Shown here: positions 25,738 to 33,867 of the stretch, piece by piece | Position numbering within the stretch: position 1 is the stretch's first letter | How the letters are laid out: each line of letters begins with the position of its first letter | Source of the DNA: Acidimicrobiaceae bacterium | Lineage (GTDB): Bacteria; Actinomycetota; Acidimicrobiia; Acidimicrobiales; Aldehydirespiratoraceae | DNA length: 41,208 bases | Direction: 5' to 3' | Assembly: GCA_016845585.1 (NCBI GenBank) | Contig: JAERSO010000074.1 | Location: 1-41,208 of the forward strand | The notes under the pieces: generated by a model | Databases searched by the model: none | Told to the model about the DNA's origin: nothing | The model's input: the letters and a program-made list of their open reading frames with translations, nothing else | Program-made: the position numbers and the translations under genes

Positions 25738-26492
25738 GACTCTCCCGTTCGAACCGTTTCGCCATGCTCGCGCACCACCGGACTCTCCGACATGGTCGCG
25801 GCGATTGCTCGAAACGCGGGAACAGACTCGATCAGCCCACGATGAGACGTGTCGATCTCCACATTGGTCGCCGCCGGATCGAAGCATGCCTGCCATGCCA
25901 CGAACCCATCGGACCGGGAGTGCACAGCGGTCCAGGGAACGTCGGCGGTGAACGGAGCCTGGAGCGTCGCTTCGTACCGTCGATCCTCGGCGCGGTCGTG
26001 GCCGCCGAGCACGCCGAGCGTCCCTGCCACGCGGAGACTCTCCACCGCGGCACGCAGGAGGAAGTGCTTGGGCGGATGTGCGCGCACCGGCGCACCGAGC
26101 GTGATCAGCTGAGTCACCAGATCGGGATGTCGGAGGGTCGCCACCCGGCACTGCTGGCCGCCCCGGCTGTGGCCGATCAGCACAGAAGGCCCGTCGGCCT
26201 CTGCGAGTGCTTCCGTGATTCGGTCGACTGCCCAGGAGCTGGCTCGGAAGTTGCGGTCGAGTTCGGCGACGAGCACCCGATGTCCACCGCGGCGGAGCCA
26301 ACCGACCAGCTCGCCAACACTGGCCTCGGTGCCGAAGAACCCCGGGACCACGACCACCGACTGCGGACGCCCACCCGGTGGGGGGAGCCTCGCGGCTGCG
26401 AGCTCCGCGGCCTCGGCGCGGCGGCGTCGCTCTCGCCATGTCGGTCGGCCGAATGCCTCGACCAGTGGGTGCGGAACGGGCGGGAGCGCCAT
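25716..26492 (-). CDS. Alpha/beta-hydrolase (lipase/esterase-like)
   Basis: 258 residues. SVVVVPGFFGTEASVGELVGWL is the N-terminal strand and oxyanion region, GHSRGGQQCR is the nucleophile elbow, and SRSDGFVAW (acid) and TSHRGLI (His) complete the triad. The N-terminal 45 residues are Arg/Ala-rich. The fold and PGF-x-G start resemble bacterial lipases and PGAP1-like esterases. It is 17 bp downstream of the sulfatase and overlaps the monooxygenase start by 22 bp, so it is the second gene of the operon. It may cleave an ester of the same substrate. No signal peptide. Confidence 0.85.
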   Translation of the reverse strand: MALPPVPHPLVEAFGRPTWRERRRRAEAAELAAARLPPPGGRPQSVVVVPGFFGTEASVGELVGWLRRGGHRVLVAELDRNFRASSWAVDRITEALAEADGPSVLIGHSRGGQQCRVATLRHPDLVTQLITLGAPVRAHPPKHFLLRAAVESLRVAGTLGVLGGHDRAEDRRYEATLQAPFTADVPWTAVHSRSDGFVAWQACFDPAATNVEIDTSHRGLIESVPAFRAIAATMSESPVVREHGETVRTGESCPKTQS

Positions 26493-26509
26493 CCGAATCG
26501 ACGTTCGAT

Positions 26510-28075
26510 CTATCCGTGGCTCGCGACGGGGGCACCGCGCGAGTCGTCGGCCGCCTCCATCAGCGCATTGACGAGGCGGTCGTCCAGCTCGGCCTTGCGG
26601 GCCGGGTCGGTGTGGCTCAGCTCCTCGAGTTCGTCGGAGTCGACGGAGAGGTCGTAGAGCATCGACTCGCCGGTGTTCCAGCGTGTGTATTCCGATCCGT
26701 CGTCGGACACGAGGGTGCGAATCCGGTGAGGGATCCGGCCGCCGGTCGTGCGCGCCCGGAGGTCCTGCTCGATCAGAACGTGATCATGCACCGACACCGC
26801 CGGGTCCTCGAGCACCGGCACGAGGCTGCGGCCCTGAATGCCGTCGTGGGCCGGGATCCCGCAGAGATCCATCAGCGTCGGGGCCAGGTCGATACTGCCG
26901 CCCAGCGATGCTGTTCGGCCCGGCGAACGCCGGGGGTCGACGATCAGGAACGGCACCTGGTGAGTGCCCTTGAACGGCATGAAGCCCTTCAACATCAGGC
27001 CGTGCTCGCCCATCATGTCGCCGTGGTCGGCGGTGAAGACGACGATCGTGTTGTCGGTCTGCCCCTGCGCCTCGATGGCCGCGAGGATGCGGCCGATGCC
27101 ATCGTCGATGAACTCGATGGCGCCATAGGTGGCGGCGATGCACTCCTTCACCAACTCATGGTCGGTGGCGCCCGACGGAGCCACCCAGTTCCGCTGCTTG
27201 TCCAGGGAATGGTGCTGGAACCGCCGCAGATACTCGGGTGCGTGTTCGAGCGGGTCGTCGATCGACGCCGGGAGTTCCATGTCGGCCGGGTCGTGGCGGT
27301 CGAACCAGCGCCCGGGCGGCGTCATCGGATGGTGTGGATCGGGATACGACGCCCATGCGTAGAACGGTTCGCCCGCGGCGACGGCATCGTCGATGAAGTC
27401 GATCGTGCGCTCGGTGACGAAGTTGGTGCTGTGAAATTCCTCGGCGTAGGGCGGTTCGTACACCTGCCACCAGCGATCGGATCGACGCTTGGCCGGCGAC
27501 TCGGGGCCGTAGGGCACCAGCAACTCATCGAGACGACCGCCCCGCTCCAGCGCCCACGTGAGGTGGTGGCCGGTCACCCGGGCGCCGTGATCGATGGCGA
27601 GCTCGACATGACCGAAGCCGTAGAAGTCGTCGGGGAACTCCGGCGTCGAGTCAGGGCTGTAGAGCTCATGGTTCTCCATCTCGTCCCACCCCTCGCCATA
27701 CCCGTGGTCGACCGTCGGGGTCAGATCGAACTCGGTGACCGAGTTTCGGCTCATCCCGTGTTGGAGGTGCGACTTGCCGAGCAGAGCGGTGCGGTAGCCC
27801 GCCTCGCGGAACTGGCGCACATGGGTTGCCGCACCGAGCTCGAGTGAGCGGTCGTTGAAGATCACGCCGTGGGCGCTCGGCATGCGCCCGGTCATGATCG
27901 TCGATCGATTCGGCATGCAGATCGGATTGGCCACCCACGCCCGGTCGAACACCATGCCCCTTGCGGCGAGGGCGTCGAGATGCGGCGTGCGCACGACCTG
28001 GTTTCCCATGAAGCCGACATCAGCAGCTCGGTGCTGATCGGTGATGATGAAGAGAACGTTGGGCTGGTCTGTCAT
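26510..28075 (-). CDS. Type I sulfatase
   Basis: 521 residues from ATG 28075, preceded by a perfect AGGAGG Shine-Dalgarno. The alkaline-phosphatase-superfamily layout is complete: NVLFIITDQHR (metal Asp/Gln), the formylglycine motif CMPNRSTIMTGR with Cys53 (C-x-P-x-R plus TGR), LLGKSHL, and late metal ligands in VVFTADHGDMMGEHGL. Met and Asn inside C-M-P-N-R differ from the common C-S/T-P-S-R but keep the required residues. It hydrolyses sulfate or related esters after Cys-to-formylglycine conversion by an activating enzyme not in this window. No signal peptide, so a cytoplasmic small-molecule substrate is likely. It is the first gene of the operon. Confidence 0.92.
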   Translation of the reverse strand: MTDQPNVLFIITDQHRAADVGFMGNQVVRTPHLDALAARGMVFDRAWVANPICMPNRSTIMTGRMPSAHGVIFNDRSLELGAATHVRQFREAGYRTALLGKSHLQHGMSRNSVTEFDLTPTVDHGYGEGWDEMENHELYSPDSTPEFPDDFYGFGHVELAIDHGARVTGHHLTWALERGGRLDELLVPYGPESPAKRRSDRWWQVYEPPYAEEFHSTNFVTERTIDFIDDAVAAGEPFYAWASYPDPHHPMTPPGRWFDRHDPADMELPASIDDPLEHAPEYLRRFQHHSLDKQRNWVAPSGATDHELVKECIAATYGAIEFIDDGIGRILAAIEAQGQTDNTIVVFTADHGDMMGEHGLMLKGFMPFKGTHQVPFLIVDPRRSPGRTASLGGSIDLAPTLMDLCGIPAHDGIQGRSLVPVLEDPAVSVHDHVLIEQDLRARTTGGRIPHRIRTLVSDDGSEYTRWNTGESMLYDLSVDSDELEELSHTDPARKAELDDRLVNALMEAADDSRGAPVASHG

Positions 28076-28126
28076 CGCGCCTCCTGAGCGGGCTTCACCG
28101 TAGATCCCGGCACTACGTTGAGCCAC
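28076..28126. promoter_or_regulatory. Divergent promoter region, sulfatase operon / SnoaL pair
   Basis: Only 51 bp separate the two start codons. On the minus strand AGGAGG precedes the sulfatase. On the + strand TACGTT (28114-28119) is a likely -10 element 7 bp before ATG 28127, implying a leaderless SnoaL transcript. Such a short shared region means the two operons are probably controlled together. No operator palindrome stands out. Confidence 0.5.
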
Positions 28127-28564
28127 ATGGGCCCTGGATCGCGACGAACCCCCGAGGAGCTGATACGGACCTATCTGCTGGAGGTCGGCGGCCAGGGTCG
28201 GCTCGACCTGGTGGACGAGCTGGCGCAACCCGACATGATCGACGAGGCGAACCAGGCCTTCGGCGGTCCGCCGGGTCGAGACGGGCTCAAGGCCCACGTC
28301 TTCGGGTTCCGCCGCAATGTCACCGACCTCGAGGTCACCATCGACCGGATCGTCGCCGGCGAGGGCGAGGTGATGGCCTGGTGGTCGTTCACCGGCACGC
28401 ATTCCGGACCCTGGCTCGGGAAAGCGCCCACCGGCGAACGGATCTCGGGCACCGTCTTCAGCTTCTTCGAGCTCACTGACGGCCTGATCAGCTTCTATCG
28501 CCTGTGGCTGCACGCCGCCTTCGACGAGCCCGTGACCTTCGATTCGTCCAAGCCCTTCCCCTAG
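28127..28564 (+). CDS. SnoaL-like (NTF2-fold) protein
   Basis: 145 residues from ATG 28127. TPEELIRTYLLEVGGQGRLDLVDELAQPDMID, GPPGRDGLKAHVFGFRRNVTDLEVTIDRIVAGEGEVMAWWSFTGTHSG and GTVFSFFELTDGLISFYRLW follow the pattern of SnoaL-type ester cyclases of the NTF2 superfamily. These small alpha+beta proteins act on hydrophobic, often polyketide or aromatic, substrates. It starts the + strand pair with a DUF2855 gene 14 bp downstream and is divergent from the sulfatase operon. The exact reaction cannot be told. Confidence 0.8.
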   Translation: MGPGSRRTPEELIRTYLLEVGGQGRLDLVDELAQPDMIDEANQAFGGPPGRDGLKAHVFGFRRNVTDLEVTIDRIVAGEGEVMAWWSFTGTHSGPWLGKAPTGERISGTVFSFFELTDGLISFYRLWLHAAFDEPVTFDSSKPFP

Positions 28565-28578
28565 CCCTGGAGTCCCCC

Positions 28579-29661
28579 GTGAAGAACAGCATTCTGGAAG
28601 TCAGCCGCGCCGACCACGGCCAGACCCGCCTCGTCGAGGAAGATCTCGCCGATCTCGAACCCGGACAGATCCGGTTGCGTATCGATCGATTCGCCCTGAC
28701 TGCCAACAACATCACGTATGCGGTGGCCGGCGACATGCTGGGCTACTGGGATTTCTTCCCCACCGATGAAGGCTGGGGCCGCGTCCCGGCGATGGGTTGG
28801 GCAGACATCGTCGAGTCGGCCCATCCGGATCACCCCGAGGGTGGGCGCTACTACGGCTGGCTTCCGATGGCGCAGTACGTGACGATCACCGCAGCGAAGG
28901 TCCGCGACGGGTTGCGAGACGACGGCGACCATCGTGACGCCCACGCTGCGGTGTACCGCAGCTACGTCGATGTCCAGCACGACCCCTGGTACGAGGCGGG
29001 TGCGGACGCCGAGGATCGGCACGCTCTCCTTCGTGGTCTCTTCCTCACGGGCTTCCTCGCCGACGAGTTCTTCGCCGATGACTCCTACTTCGGTGCCGAA
29101 CAGGTCGTCGTGCTGTCGGCGTCGTCCAAGACTGCCATCGGCTATGCACAGCGGGCCGCCACGCGTGACGGCCTCAGCGTCGTCGCGGTGACCTCCGCCG
29201 GGAATCTGGACTTCGTCACCGGCCTCGACCCCTACGACACGGTCGTGACGTACGACGCCGTCGACACCATCGCCCAGGTCCCTTCGGTCCTCATCGACAT
29301 GGCGGGCAACGGCGGGGTGCGAGCAGCGGTGCACGAGCACCTCGAGGACAACCTCCGCTACTCGATGACCGTCGGTATGAGCCACCATGGCTCACCTCCC
29401 GTGAACGTCACCGCCGGTCCTGCGCCGCAGATGTTCTTCGCGCCCACCGAAGTGGCCCGCCGGGGCGAGGAATGGGGCGCCGAAGAGTACGGGTCGCGCA
29501 CGACGCAGGCGTTGACCGAATTCGTCGCCGCCAGCCGCGGCTGGCTCACCGTCGAGGACAACCGCGGCCCGGAGGGCGCCCGGCAGACGTGGGCTGCGGT
29601 CTACGACGGCGAAGTCGCGCCGTCAGTCGGGCGGATCGTGTCGCTTCACGACGACGCCTGA
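28579..29661 (+). CDS. DUF2855 family protein (MDR-related)
   Basis: 360 residues from GTG 28579. It resembles the DUF2855 family, distant relatives of medium-chain dehydrogenases. The N-terminal part has PGQIRLRIDRFALTANNITYAVAGDMLGYWDFFP and GRYYGWLPMAQYV. The Rossmann-like part has QVVVLSASSKTAIGYAQRAA and VTSAGNLDFV, and the C-terminal stretch has MFFAPTEVARRGEEWG. The function of the family is not established; a substrate dehydrogenase or reductase is the reasonable guess. It follows the SnoaL gene by 14 bp in the same transcript and converges on the SCO6745-like gene, with the two stops 2 bp apart. Confidence 0.82.
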   Translation: MKNSILEVSRADHGQTRLVEEDLADLEPGQIRLRIDRFALTANNITYAVAGDMLGYWDFFPTDEGWGRVPAMGWADIVESAHPDHPEGGRYYGWLPMAQYVTITAAKVRDGLRDDGDHRDAHAAVYRSYVDVQHDPWYEAGADAEDRHALLRGLFLTGFLADEFFADDSYFGAEQVVVLSASSKTAIGYAQRAATRDGLSVVAVTSAGNLDFVTGLDPYDTVVTYDAVDTIAQVPSVLIDMAGNGGVRAAVHEHLEDNLRYSMTVGMSHHGSPPVNVTAGPAPQMFFAPTEVARRGEEWGAEEYGSRTTQALTEFVAASRGWLTVEDNRGPEGARQTWAAVYDGEVAPSVGRIVSLHDDA

Positions 29662-29663
29662 CG

Positions 29664-30437
29664 TCAGCTGGGGAGTGCGGCGCCCGATTCCGGCGTGAGC
29701 CGCTCGTTCGCGTACGCACCCGCTCCCCTGGCGAGCGTCACGAACTCCTCGCGCTCCTCGTCGGTCAGGACCTCGAAGTCAGCTGCGTGGCGGCGATTGC
29801 TCTCCACCTCGATCGCCTTGCGTGCATCTCGCATGGGCTCACCATCCGGGTAGGGCTCGGCCCACCCGAAGAAGCGGGCGTTCCATGCGCCGGTCGGTCC
29901 GCTCATGATCGCGTCGAGCGGACTCATGTCGGATGCCTCCACCGCCGCCCGATGACGAGCGAAGCCGAGCTCGCGCATCGTCTGCACCAGCTGCATGGTG
30001 CGCGCCGGCAGCGACTCGGGAAGCGGCTGGTCACGCCATCCGACGAAGAGCGCCGCACCCTCGGGTGAGGCGTTGGCCACGATGCGCTCGGCCAGCTCAC
30101 ACAGCCGCGCATTGCCCTCGTAGCCGTCGAGATGGTCCTCACCCCATTCCTGGCAGATTCGGGCGTAGATGGCGGCGCCCTCGGCCGGGCTCATCACGGC
30201 GCGACCTGCTTCGATGTGGCCCCGCAGGTAGTCATCAGCGAGGAAGTACGCGGCATCGATGACCTCGTCGGGTGGACAGTCCCCCATCACACCGAGGCGC
30301 CCGATCGCGTAGGCGGCGAGACCTTCGGGCATTCCGGCCGCCTGCGCTTTCGTGTTTGTCGAGGGACTCATGAGCCAGTGCATGCCGAGCATGCCGATCG
30401 AGCCACGCATGAGCTTGGCGGCCGTGACGGAATCCAT
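29664..30437 (-). CDS. SCO6745-type helical protein, function unknown
   Basis: 257 residues from ATG 30437. Mostly alpha-helical and acidic, with GLAAYAIGRLGVMGDCPPDEVIDAAYFLADDYLRGHIE near residues 40-80 and GPTGAWNARFFGWAEPYPDGEP in the C-terminal half. The arrangement looks like the SCO6745 family found in Streptomyces and other actinobacteria, for which no function is established. It is the third gene of a minus-strand transcript after the SDR and the nitroreductase fusion (31-bp gap). Confidence 0.6.
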   Translation of the reverse strand: MDSVTAAKLMRGSIGMLGMHWLMSPSTNTKAQAAGMPEGLAAYAIGRLGVMGDCPPDEVIDAAYFLADDYLRGHIEAGRAVMSPAEGAAIYARICQEWGEDHLDGYEGNARLCELAERIVANASPEGAALFVGWRDQPLPESLPARTMQLVQTMRELGFARHRAAVEASDMSPLDAIMSGPTGAWNARFFGWAEPYPDGEPMRDARKAIEVESNRRHAADFEVLTDEEREEFVTLARGAGAYANERLTPESGAALPS

Positions 30438-30468
30438 GGTCGTTCCTCTCCTGGGTAACGCGGTGTCT

Positions 30469-31719
30469 TCAGTGAAGCGGTGGTTTGGTCGAGGTACCGC
30501 CGCGCTCGGCGCGAGCGGCGGCGGCATCGCGCTCGGCTGCGTCCTTGATGCCGGCGATGACCCTCGTCATGTTCGCGGTGAGACCCTGGATGCGGCGCTC
30601 GATGATGCGCTGCTCCTTGTCGGGCATGTTGGCGATGGCCATGGTGAGTCCGGATGGCCCCGGGCCGATCCGAACCGAGAACCGGAGCCGGGTGGCGCCG
30701 GCGATGGGGGTGGTGTCGAACCACCACTGCGCGCCCGGATTGTCCGCATCGGATGATACCCATCCGAACGTGCGGTTCTCCTCGTAGCGGTTCAGGAAGC
30801 AGTCGATTTCCCAGTCCCCGAGGAACTCATTGTTGTTCGACCCGATGAATCGGGCACCGACGGCCGGTTCCTCGACCTCGTCTCCCCACCGTGCGCCCTT
30901 GAATTCGTCGCTGTAGTCCGCGCTGAAGGAGATGTCGGACACATAGGGCCACAGGAACTCCGGAGCCGCCTTCACATCGAGCTCGACGAACGCCCCGGGG
31001 CCATCGGCGTGGCGGTGGGGGTCGCTCGGGCCCTGTGCCCAGGTGCGCCCGTAGGTGTCGGAGAACGTGACTTCACGGGCGGGCAGACGCGGGGCTTCGC
31101 GGAACTCGGTGCCCTTGGTCCAGCCGACCGGCAACATGGCGATCATGGTGATCCCCGGCGGGACGCCGAGCAGCTCGGCCAGCTCCTCGCGTTTGCCGAG
31201 GATGGCCGTGGTGTACGCCGACCCGAGCCCGCGCGCACGAAGCGCCACCGAGAAGCTCCAGACCGACTGGATCACGGAGTCGAACAGGCCCGGCCGGCCG
31301 CTGCCGTCGTGCTCTCCGATGATGGTGGGGATGACGATCGCCGGTGCTTCGGCCAGATGCTCGGCGAGGTAGGCGGCCGACGCCATGACCCTCTCCTGCG
31401 GGTGACCGGTGCCCGCGATCTTCGCCGCGGATTCGATCATCCACTGACCCGCCGCCTCCATGTACAGGGCGGCGAGGCTGTCCTTCAGCCCCTGGTCACG
31501 GACGATGATCCAGCGGCGACTCCCCTGATTGCCACCCGTCGGTGCCTGCTCGGCGATGTCGATGCAGTCGAGCAACACTTGCTCATCGACCGGTCGGTCG
31601 AAGTCGAGGCGGCGGCGAACCACCCGTGTCGACGAGAGCGCCTTGTCGACCGACGCAACGTCGATACCGGGGACGATCTCAACACCGGGAACGACTTCTC
31701 CGGACGTGGTGGGTTCCAT
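30469..31719 (-). CDS. Nitroreductase-SRPBCC fusion protein
   Basis: 416 residues with two domains. Residues about 20-235 form an FMN-dependent nitroreductase (STRVVRRRLDFDRPVDEQVLLDCIDIAEQAPTGGN is the FMN-binding start, GLGSAYTTAILGKREELAELLGVPPGITMIAMLPVGW the C-terminal part). Residues about 245-400 form an SRPBCC/START-like ligand pocket (AFVELDVKAAPEFLWPYVSDI, FIGSNNNEFLGDWEIDCFLNRYEENRTFGWVS, TRLRFSVRIGPG). Nitroreductases reduce nitro groups, quinones or halogenated aromatics; SRPBCC domains bind hydrophobic ligands. The fusion suggests that the second domain presents substrate to the first. It lies 49 bp downstream of an SDR in the same transcript. Confidence 0.85.
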   Translation of the reverse strand: MEPTTSGEVVPGVEIVPGIDVASVDKALSSTRVVRRRLDFDRPVDEQVLLDCIDIAEQAPTGGNQGSRRWIIVRDQGLKDSLAALYMEAAGQWMIESAAKIAGTGHPQERVMASAAYLAEHLAEAPAIVIPTIIGEHDGSGRPGLFDSVIQSVWSFSVALRARGLGSAYTTAILGKREELAELLGVPPGITMIAMLPVGWTKGTEFREAPRLPAREVTFSDTYGRTWAQGPSDPHRHADGPGAFVELDVKAAPEFLWPYVSDISFSADYSDEFKGARWGDEVEEPAVGARFIGSNNNEFLGDWEIDCFLNRYEENRTFGWVSSDADNPGAQWWFDTTPIAGATRLRFSVRIGPGPSGLTMAIANMPDKEQRIIERRIQGLTANMTRVIAGIKDAAERDAAAARAERGGTSTKPPLH

Positions 31720-31768
31720 GGCCGAAAGCTAGGCCGGTTCTCTCGGGCCGTCGAGTTGTCGGCGACGG

Positions 31769-32467
31769 CTACCAGGGATGGTCGGTGCCGTCCCAGCGAA
31801 TGAAGCGGCCGCTGTCGCCCATCGACAAGGACTCGACGGTGTCGACGATCGCCCGGGCCGACTCGTCGATCGTGAGCGCCGCCGACGGGCCACCCATGTC
31901 GGTCTGCACCCAGCCCGGATGAATCATCACCACCCCGATGCCGTCGTCTCGGAGCGCGGCAGCAGTCTTGAGACTCAACATGTTGAGGGCCGCTTTCGAC
32001 ACGTTGTAGACGGTGTCCGCTCCCATGGTCTGTGCCAGCGCCATCGAAGCGAGTTGGGAGCTGACATTCACGATCATGGCGTCCTCGCCCGCCCTCAACA
32101 GCGGGAGCAGGTGCTTGGTCACGAGCATCGGCCCGGTGGTGTTGACCTCCATCACCGCGTTGAACGTGTCGGCATCGAGGTCGAACGGACCTCGTTCGGT
32201 CGGGGATGCCCCGAACGCCCGAGCATCGGTGCCGGCACAGTTGATCAACAGGTCGATGCCGTCGGTCTGGGCCGCGATCGCGGCAACGCCGGCAGCAACG
32301 GATGCCTCGTCGCGCATCTCCATCACCAACATGCCCTGGAGGCCGCCAGGTGCATCCCCGGACCGATTCGTGCCCCACACCCGGTCGCCCTGGTCGACCA
32401 AGAGTTCCGCCAGGCGGCGTCCGAGGCCTCGTCCGACACCCGTGATCAGGACTCGTCGTTGCGTCAT
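31769..32467 (-). CDS. Short-chain dehydrogenase/reductase
   Basis: 232 residues starting at ATG 32467; an upstream ATG at 32479 would add four. VLITGVGRGLGRRLAELL is the NAD(P) motif, INCAGTDARAFG the NAG region, NVSSQLASM supplies the catalytic Ser and YNVSKAALN the Tyr and Lys. HPGWVQTDMGG is the C-terminal segment. It is a cytoplasmic alcohol/ketone oxidoreductase of unknown substrate. It is first in the minus-strand transcript with the nitroreductase fusion and the SCO6745-type gene. A 15-bp palindrome lies 27 bp upstream. Confidence 0.9.
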   Translation of the reverse strand: MTQRRVLITGVGRGLGRRLAELLVDQGDRVWGTNRSGDAPGGLQGMLVMEMRDEASVAAGVAAIAAQTDGIDLLINCAGTDARAFGASPTERGPFDLDADTFNAVMEVNTTGPMLVTKHLLPLLRAGEDAMIVNVSSQLASMALAQTMGADTVYNVSKAALNMLSLKTAAALRDDGIGVVMIHPGWVQTDMGGPSAALTIDESARAIVDTVESLSMGDSGRFIRWDGTDHPW

Positions 32468-32494
32468 GCGTGTGACCATAGTCTCGCGGCAGAA

Positions 32495-32509
32495 TTTGTT
32501 GAGAACAAA
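32495..32509. promoter_or_regulatory. Palindromic operator candidate upstream of SDR
   Basis: TTTGTTGAGAACAAA is a perfect 6-bp inverted repeat with a 3-bp centre, A/T-rich in a GC-rich region. It is placed to control the SDR transcript that starts at 32467. The binding protein is unknown; no regulator gene adjoins it. Confidence 0.4.
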
Positions 32510-32536
32510 GGTGAAACGAGGTTGTGGTAGGACGGC

Positions 32537-32565
32537 TTAACAGACAAAAAACGAACTGATATTCG
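32537..32565 (+). promoter_or_regulatory. Imperfect LexA box upstream of DUF222/HNH gene
   Basis: CGAACTGATATTCG at 32552-32565 differs from CGAAC-N4-GTTCG at one position. It lies 29 bp before the DUF222/HNH start and downstream of a TTAACA that could be a -35. Mycobacterial 13E12-type genes can be SOS-regulated, so the match is plausible although weaker than the box at 18794. Confidence 0.4.
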
Positions 32566-32594
32566 CTACCAGTGAAGCCGGCGAGGCACTCGCA

Positions 32595-33828
32595 ATGATC
32601 AGCGAGGGGCTCGATGTGTTGCTGGCCGAAGGTCCTGATCCGATCTGTGCGGAGATGACGTCCGGCGCGATTCGAGAGGTGGAGTCCGCCGCACGTCGGA
32701 TGGCCGCCGTCCAGGTGGCGATGCTCGCCTCGATTCGTCGTCGGTCACTTCACCATCGTGACGGCCACGTCTCGGCGAAGGTGATGGTGCGCCACGAGGC
32801 AGGCCTCAGTGGGGCCGAGGCGACGGCTCGGGAGAAGACGGCGGTGATGTTGGCCGCGCTCGAACAGATCGAGGCATCCTTCGCCGCGGGAGCGCTCGGC
32901 CTCGACCAGGCAAGGCTGCTGGGCCGGATCTACGCCAACCGTCGGGTTCGCTTCGCCATGGCCGGTGCTCAGGAATGGTTCCTGCAGATGGCCGAGGAGC
33001 ACGACTATCCCGGCTTCGGGACCGTCGTGAGATCGTGGGAGCGACTGCTCGATGACGACGGCCCCGATCAGGAACCGCCAGGTGTCCCTGAAGCAAAACC
33101 CCGTCTCATTGGCCTGGGTGCTCGACGGCAACATCAGTTCGGTCGCCGGTGCCCAGATGAGCCAGGTCTTCGACGCGTACTGCGATGCCGAACGCATGCT
33201 CGACTGGGACAAGGCTCGCATCGAGCACGGCGGCGACACCTGTGAGGCGCATCTGGCCCGCAGCGATGCCCAGCGCCGGGCCGATGCGCTGTATCAGATC
33301 TTCCTCGATGCGGCGGCCAACCCCGACGGCAGCGTCGGCGCCGACTTCGTCACCGACATCGTCTTCGACCAGCACACGTACGAGACGACGCTGGCACGAC
33401 TCGACGGGGGCCCGCGCCGGCCGCTCGATCCGACCAGGGTCCGGTGCGAGACTCTCGATGGGGTTCAACTCGACCCTGTCGAGGCCGTCGGCGTCTCGCT
33501 CATCCACGATCTCCGGCGCGTGGTGCTCAACGCCGAAGGGGTCACCATCGACCTCGGGCGACGCCGACGTTTTGCCGGTGGCGCCCGGCTCGCCGCCCAG
33601 ATGCAACGACGGCACTGCTACTGGCCCGGCTGCTGGGTCCCCACCCGAAGATGCGACATCGACCATCTCCGCCCCCACCGATCCGATGGCAGAACCAACC
33701 CCGGAAACGGGGAACCGGTCTGCGGATGCCACAACCGAATCAAGGAACGTGGCTTCACCGTCACCCGCTGCCCAGACGGCGGGCTCAGCATCACGCGCCC
33801 CGATGGCACCCGCTTGACGAGCAGCTGA
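32595..33828 (+). pseudogene. DUF222/HNH endonuclease (13E12 type), frameshifted
   Basis: The first frame from ATG 32595 encodes the DUF222 domain: IREVESAARRMAAVQVAML, HVSAKVMVRHEAGLSGAEA and LDQARLLGRIYANRR, up to DDDGPDQ near 33075. The second frame continues with NRQVSLKQNPVSLAWVLDGN, MSQVFDAYCDAERMLDWDKAR and RRADALYQIFLDAAANPDG. It ends in a complete HNH module (CYWPGCW, DIDHLRPHRSDGRTNPGNGEPVCGCHN). Joining them gives a normal-length protein of about 410 residues, so a single indel around 33070-33080 is the only defect. The C-terminal half is closely similar to the truncated copy at 19714-20274. Family members are predicted nucleases spread as repeats in actinobacteria. Confidence 0.85.
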
Positions 33829-33867
33829 TTCGGTGCCCGACTTCGCGCGTCGGTACCGTGACGCGAC

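Noticed and set aside
29657..29667. CTGACGTCAG palindrome across two convergent stop codons
   Set aside because: Too short to call a terminator or operator; it arises from the two facing stop codons.
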